Positions 62,106-64,000 of a stretch of 64,000 nucleotides of DNA are shown in pieces. How positions within the stretch are numbered: position 1 is the stretch's first letter; each line of letters begins with the position of its first letter. The stretch comes from Kribbella amoyensis. Lineage in GTDB: Bacteria > Actinomycetota > Actinomycetes > Propionibacteriales > Kribbellaceae. Below the pieces are notes generated by a model. That model saw only the letters and a list, made by a program, of their open reading frames with translations, was not told the DNA's origin and made no database searches. Location of the stretch: positions 4,650,001 through 4,714,000 of the forward strand of contig NZ_VIVK01000001.1 in NCBI RefSeq assembly GCF_007828865.1, given 5' to 3'. A program made the position numbers and the translations under genes.

Positions 62106-62351
62106 ATGGCCCGACGAGGAGTGGGTCCGGCCGGCAGGACGGAGGTGAGGCAGAACCCTCTCGTCCGCGACGGCGTGACCGTGATCGACTACAAGGACAC
62201 GGCGCTGCTGCGGAAGTTCATCTCCGACCGTGGCAAGATCCGATCGCGGCGCGTCACCGGCCTGACCGTGCAACAGCAGAAGCAGGTCTCCCGAGCGATC
62301 AAGAACGCCCGAGAGATGGCGCTCCTGCCGTACCACTCATCCCAGCGCTGA
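62106..62351 (+). CDS. rpsR: Zinc-independent ribosomal protein S18 paralogue
   Basis: 81-residue S18. The core VIDYKDTALLRKFISDRGKI, then RSRRVTGLTVQQQKQVSRAI and NAREMALLPY, is unmistakable. Zinc-binding S18 carries a CxxC pair near the N-terminus and a Cys in the TGxC segment. Here the protein has no cysteine at all (NPLVRDG and TGLTVQ at those places), the C-minus form made under zinc starvation to spare zinc. ATG 62106 follows GAGGAAGGAGGCC. It is the last gene of the Zur-box operon, an arrangement matching Zur regulons of mycobacteria and streptomycetes. Confidence 0.95.
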   Translation: MARRGVGPAGRTEVRQNPLVRDGVTVIDYKDTALLRKFISDRGKIRSRRVTGLTVQQQKQVSRAIKNAREMALLPYHSSQR

Positions 62352-62394
62352 GCTCTTCTGACCTGTGCGGTTGGGTCGAGCTCCCAGCCGGGCG

Positions 62395-62426
62395 GTTGGC
62401 CGTATGCGTGACGGCATGCGGCCAAC
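62395..62426. terminator. Hairpin between convergent genes
   Basis: GTTGGCCGTATGC (62395-62407) pairs with GCATGCGGCCAAC (62414-62426), a 13-bp stem with one G-T wobble and a 6-nt loop. It lies between the convergent S18 and beta-helix genes and lacks a clear T tract on either side. Confidence 0.65.
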
Positions 62427-62543
62427 GGCACAGGTCCTTCCAGGCGACCGAGCCGTCGCGCCGGACCTCATCGGTTCGGCGTCAGGCGTCGCCCGTGTCG
62501 CCGCCGGTTGCACCGCTCATACCGATGCCGCCTGCCAGTTGGT

Positions 62544-64000
62544 TCAGCGGGTGGTGAACTTGCTGTCGGTGTCGTAGCCGGCTTGGCGCCACTGGGTGGC
62601 GGTGTACCAGCGGCCGGCTTTCTGGAAGCGGTTGGCGGTGAGGCTGTCCAGGAGATACGTGTTGCCTCTCAGGGTGACCTCGCCGGGTGGGATGGCGGCG
62701 CCGGAGTTCTGCACGAGTCCGGTGGACGTGGTGCCGCGGTCCATCGTGACCTGGTTGCCGGTGACGATCACGTCGCGGAGGAGGTTGCGTCCCCAGGGTC
62801 CGTCGCCCCGAGTGCGGGACTGGATCGAGATCCCGTTCACGTTGTCGGCGACCGTGTTGTAGCGGACCCGAACGTTCGCCGACGTGTTGACGTTGATCCC
62901 GCCGCCGTCCCACAAGGACGTCCCGGAACCACGACCGGTACCGAAGCCGTTGCCCCTGACCACGTTGGACTCGACCACCCCGTTCCGGCCGATCTCGTAC
63001 CGAACGCCGTCGGCTGCATTGTCGACAATCTCGTTGTTCGCGAAGGTCCGGCCGTCGTCGTAGGCGTCGCTCCACAGGCCGACGCCCTTGTTGGCCTTGA
63101 TCAGGTTCCGCGAGACCGAACCGCCGGTGGACCAGGTGGTCTTGATGCCGCCGGACTCCCAGTCGGCGATCCAGAATCCGTCGGTGTTGTTGCTGCTGAT
63201 CTCGTTGCTGGTGATGGTCGCGTTCACGCTGCTGTACTGACCGGCGCCGAGTTGGCCGTTGTGGTGGATCAAGTTCTTCTCCAGGACGGCCCGGTCGGCG
63301 TTGACGAGCATGGCGCCGATCGCGTGGTTCCAGCGGATCTCGTTCGCGGACACCGTCCAGCTGGGACCGAGGACCACCGCGCCGCCCTGCGGTGCGGAGG
63401 CGAAGTGCTCGACGGTCAGGCCGCGCACCGTCACGGTGGATGCGTCGGACTCGATCGCGGTCTCGGTCTTCGACATCTCGACCGACTTCCCGGCCGGGTT
63501 GTCGCCGACGTAGACGAGATTGTTCGCGTAGTCGCCGAAGAAGGTGCCAGAGGCAACCTTGTCTCGACTGGCGACGCGCTGCAGGTGCTTGCCGTTGAGG
63601 AAGAGCTGCTCGCGGAGGTAGCAGATGTTCGCGACGTTGTCCTCGCACTGCCCCGTCCGCGCGTACGCCGCGGGCAGCACGCCCTTCGTCACCCAGTCGC
63701 CACCGGTTGCGGTCCACCGGGTGAGTCGGACTGATCCGGTGAGAATCGCGCCCTGGTCGCTGGCGAGCACCTGGTTCGTCTTCGGCTTGAGGGTGCGCGT
63801 GATCCGGTGCAGGCCGGCGGCGAAGCAGAACGTGGTTCCGTTCGGATGATTGTCAACAATCTCCGCGGCGTCCTGTGTGGGCGCGATTCGGACGCCGGTA
63901 CAGGCGGGCGCCTGAGAAGGGCCGGCTTGGATTGCGTCGGCGCCGAGGCCCGGTGGAGGCGGATCATCGAGCGGACTGCGCGGCCTGGTCGGCAGACTCG
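62544..64000 (-). CDS. Right-handed beta-helix protein (paralogue 2), N-terminus outside window
   Basis: At least 485 residues are visible; the frame stays open to the window edge, through a Pro-rich linker (PLDDPPPPGLGADA), so the start and any signal lie beyond 64000. The body is a parallel beta-helix closely matching 52889-54484: VRGLTVEHFASAPQGGAV, WTVSANEIRWNHAIGAML, SNNTDGFWIADWESGGIK, then GTGRGSGTSLWDGGGINVN. The common C-terminal motif is W..W...GYDTDS. Probable extracellular carbohydrate-active or carbohydrate-binding protein; no catalytic residues are assigned. Confidence 0.85.
   Translation of the reverse strand, partial: SLPTRPRSPLDDPPPPGLGADAIQAGPSQAPACTGVRIAPTQDAAEIVDNHPNGTTFCFAAGLHRITRTLKPKTNQVLASDQGAILTGSVRLTRWTATGGDWVTKGVLPAAYARTGQCEDNVANICYLREQLFLNGKHLQRVASRDKVASGTFFGDYANNLVYVGDNPAGKSVEMSKTETAIESDASTVTVRGLTVEHFASAPQGGAVVLGPSWTVSANEIRWNHAIGAMLVNADRAVLEKNLIHHNGQLGAGQYSSVNATITSNEISSNNTDGFWIADWESGGIKTTWSTGGSVSRNLIKANKGVGLWSDAYDDGRTFANNEIVDNAADGVRYEIGRNGVVESNVVRGNGFGTGRGSGTSLWDGGGINVNTSANVRVRYNTVADNVNGISIQSRTRGDGPWGRNLLRDVIVTGNQVTMDRGTTSTGLVQNSGAAIPPGEVTLRGNTYLLDSLTANRFQKAGRWYTATQWRQAGYDTDSKFTTR

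Noticed and set aside
1..64000. tRNA, rRNA or CRISPR arrays
   Set aside because: No cloverleaf with CCA-proximal TTCGA arm, no rRNA-like conserved segments and no regularly spaced identical repeats were seen on either strand.

Overview
The window is very GC-rich, with strong G/C bias at third codon positions, frequent GTG starts and dense ATGA/TGATG gene overlaps. It encodes actinobacterial hallmarks: a DUF3043 membrane protein, a PspA/PspAA pair, a cysteine-free Zur-type ribosomal protein S18 and an actinobacterial c-di-AMP (ydaO/yuaA) riboswitch. The gene set fits a soil actinobacterium of the Nocardioides/Kribbella type. That placement is inference; no rRNA or other taxonomic marker is present. 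No tRNA, rRNA or CRISPR array was seen.

Layout. (1) 1-2.9 kb: end of an aldo/keto reductase gene, a 20-bp direct/inverted repeat patch, DUF3043, pspA-pspAA. (2) 3.1-8.7 kb, + strand: initiating sugar-phosphate transferase, cysQ-cysD-cysN, and an Alg14/Alg13-like split glycosyltransferase. (3) 9.0-12.3 kb: c-di-AMP riboswitch followed by two tandem GH26-like secreted proteins. (4) 22.8-12.3 kb, - strand: one tightly overlapping eight-gene operon (polymerase/ligase, APH-like kinase, PAPS sulfotransferase, two chain-length proteins, GT2, flippase, RCC1 lipoprotein). (5) 23.1-33.2 kb, + strand: three giant secreted beta-propeller/PKD paralogues and a LamG-like lipoprotein. (6) 33.3-35.9 kb: an IS110-family and an intact IS3-family element. 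(7) 39.5-36.1 kb, - strand: APS kinase with a degenerate ATP-sulfurylase-like N-terminus, TauE/SafE permease, CDP-glycerol glycerophosphotransferase-like enzyme. (8) 39.9-45.5 kb, + strand: second initiating transferase, GDP-L-fucose synthesis (fcl, gmd), WecG/TagA glycosyltransferase, second flippase. (9) 45.6-54.5 kb: two more propeller proteins, a third chain-length protein, a second polymerase/ligase, a beta-helix lipoprotein. (10) 54.6-58.7 kb: hexuronate catabolism (uxaC, LacI regulator, uxuB). (11) 58.7-62.4 kb: Zur-box operon with a truncated methyltransferase, a FecCD/FecE/substrate-binding ABC transporter and zinc-independent S18. (12) 62.5-64 kb: a second beta-helix protein running off the window.

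How it fits together. Regions 2-9 look like one large, partly duplicated locus for a Wzx/Wzy-type cell-surface polysaccharide with its own sulfation supply. CysD/CysN make APS, the APS kinase makes PAPS, the sulfotransferase transfers sulfate and CysQ removes PAP. Because fcl and gmd supply GDP-L-fucose in the same locus, the best overall hypothesis is a sulfated, possibly fucose-containing, exopolysaccharide. It would be accompanied by secreted glycosidase-like, propeller and beta-helix proteins that trim, bind or scaffold it.
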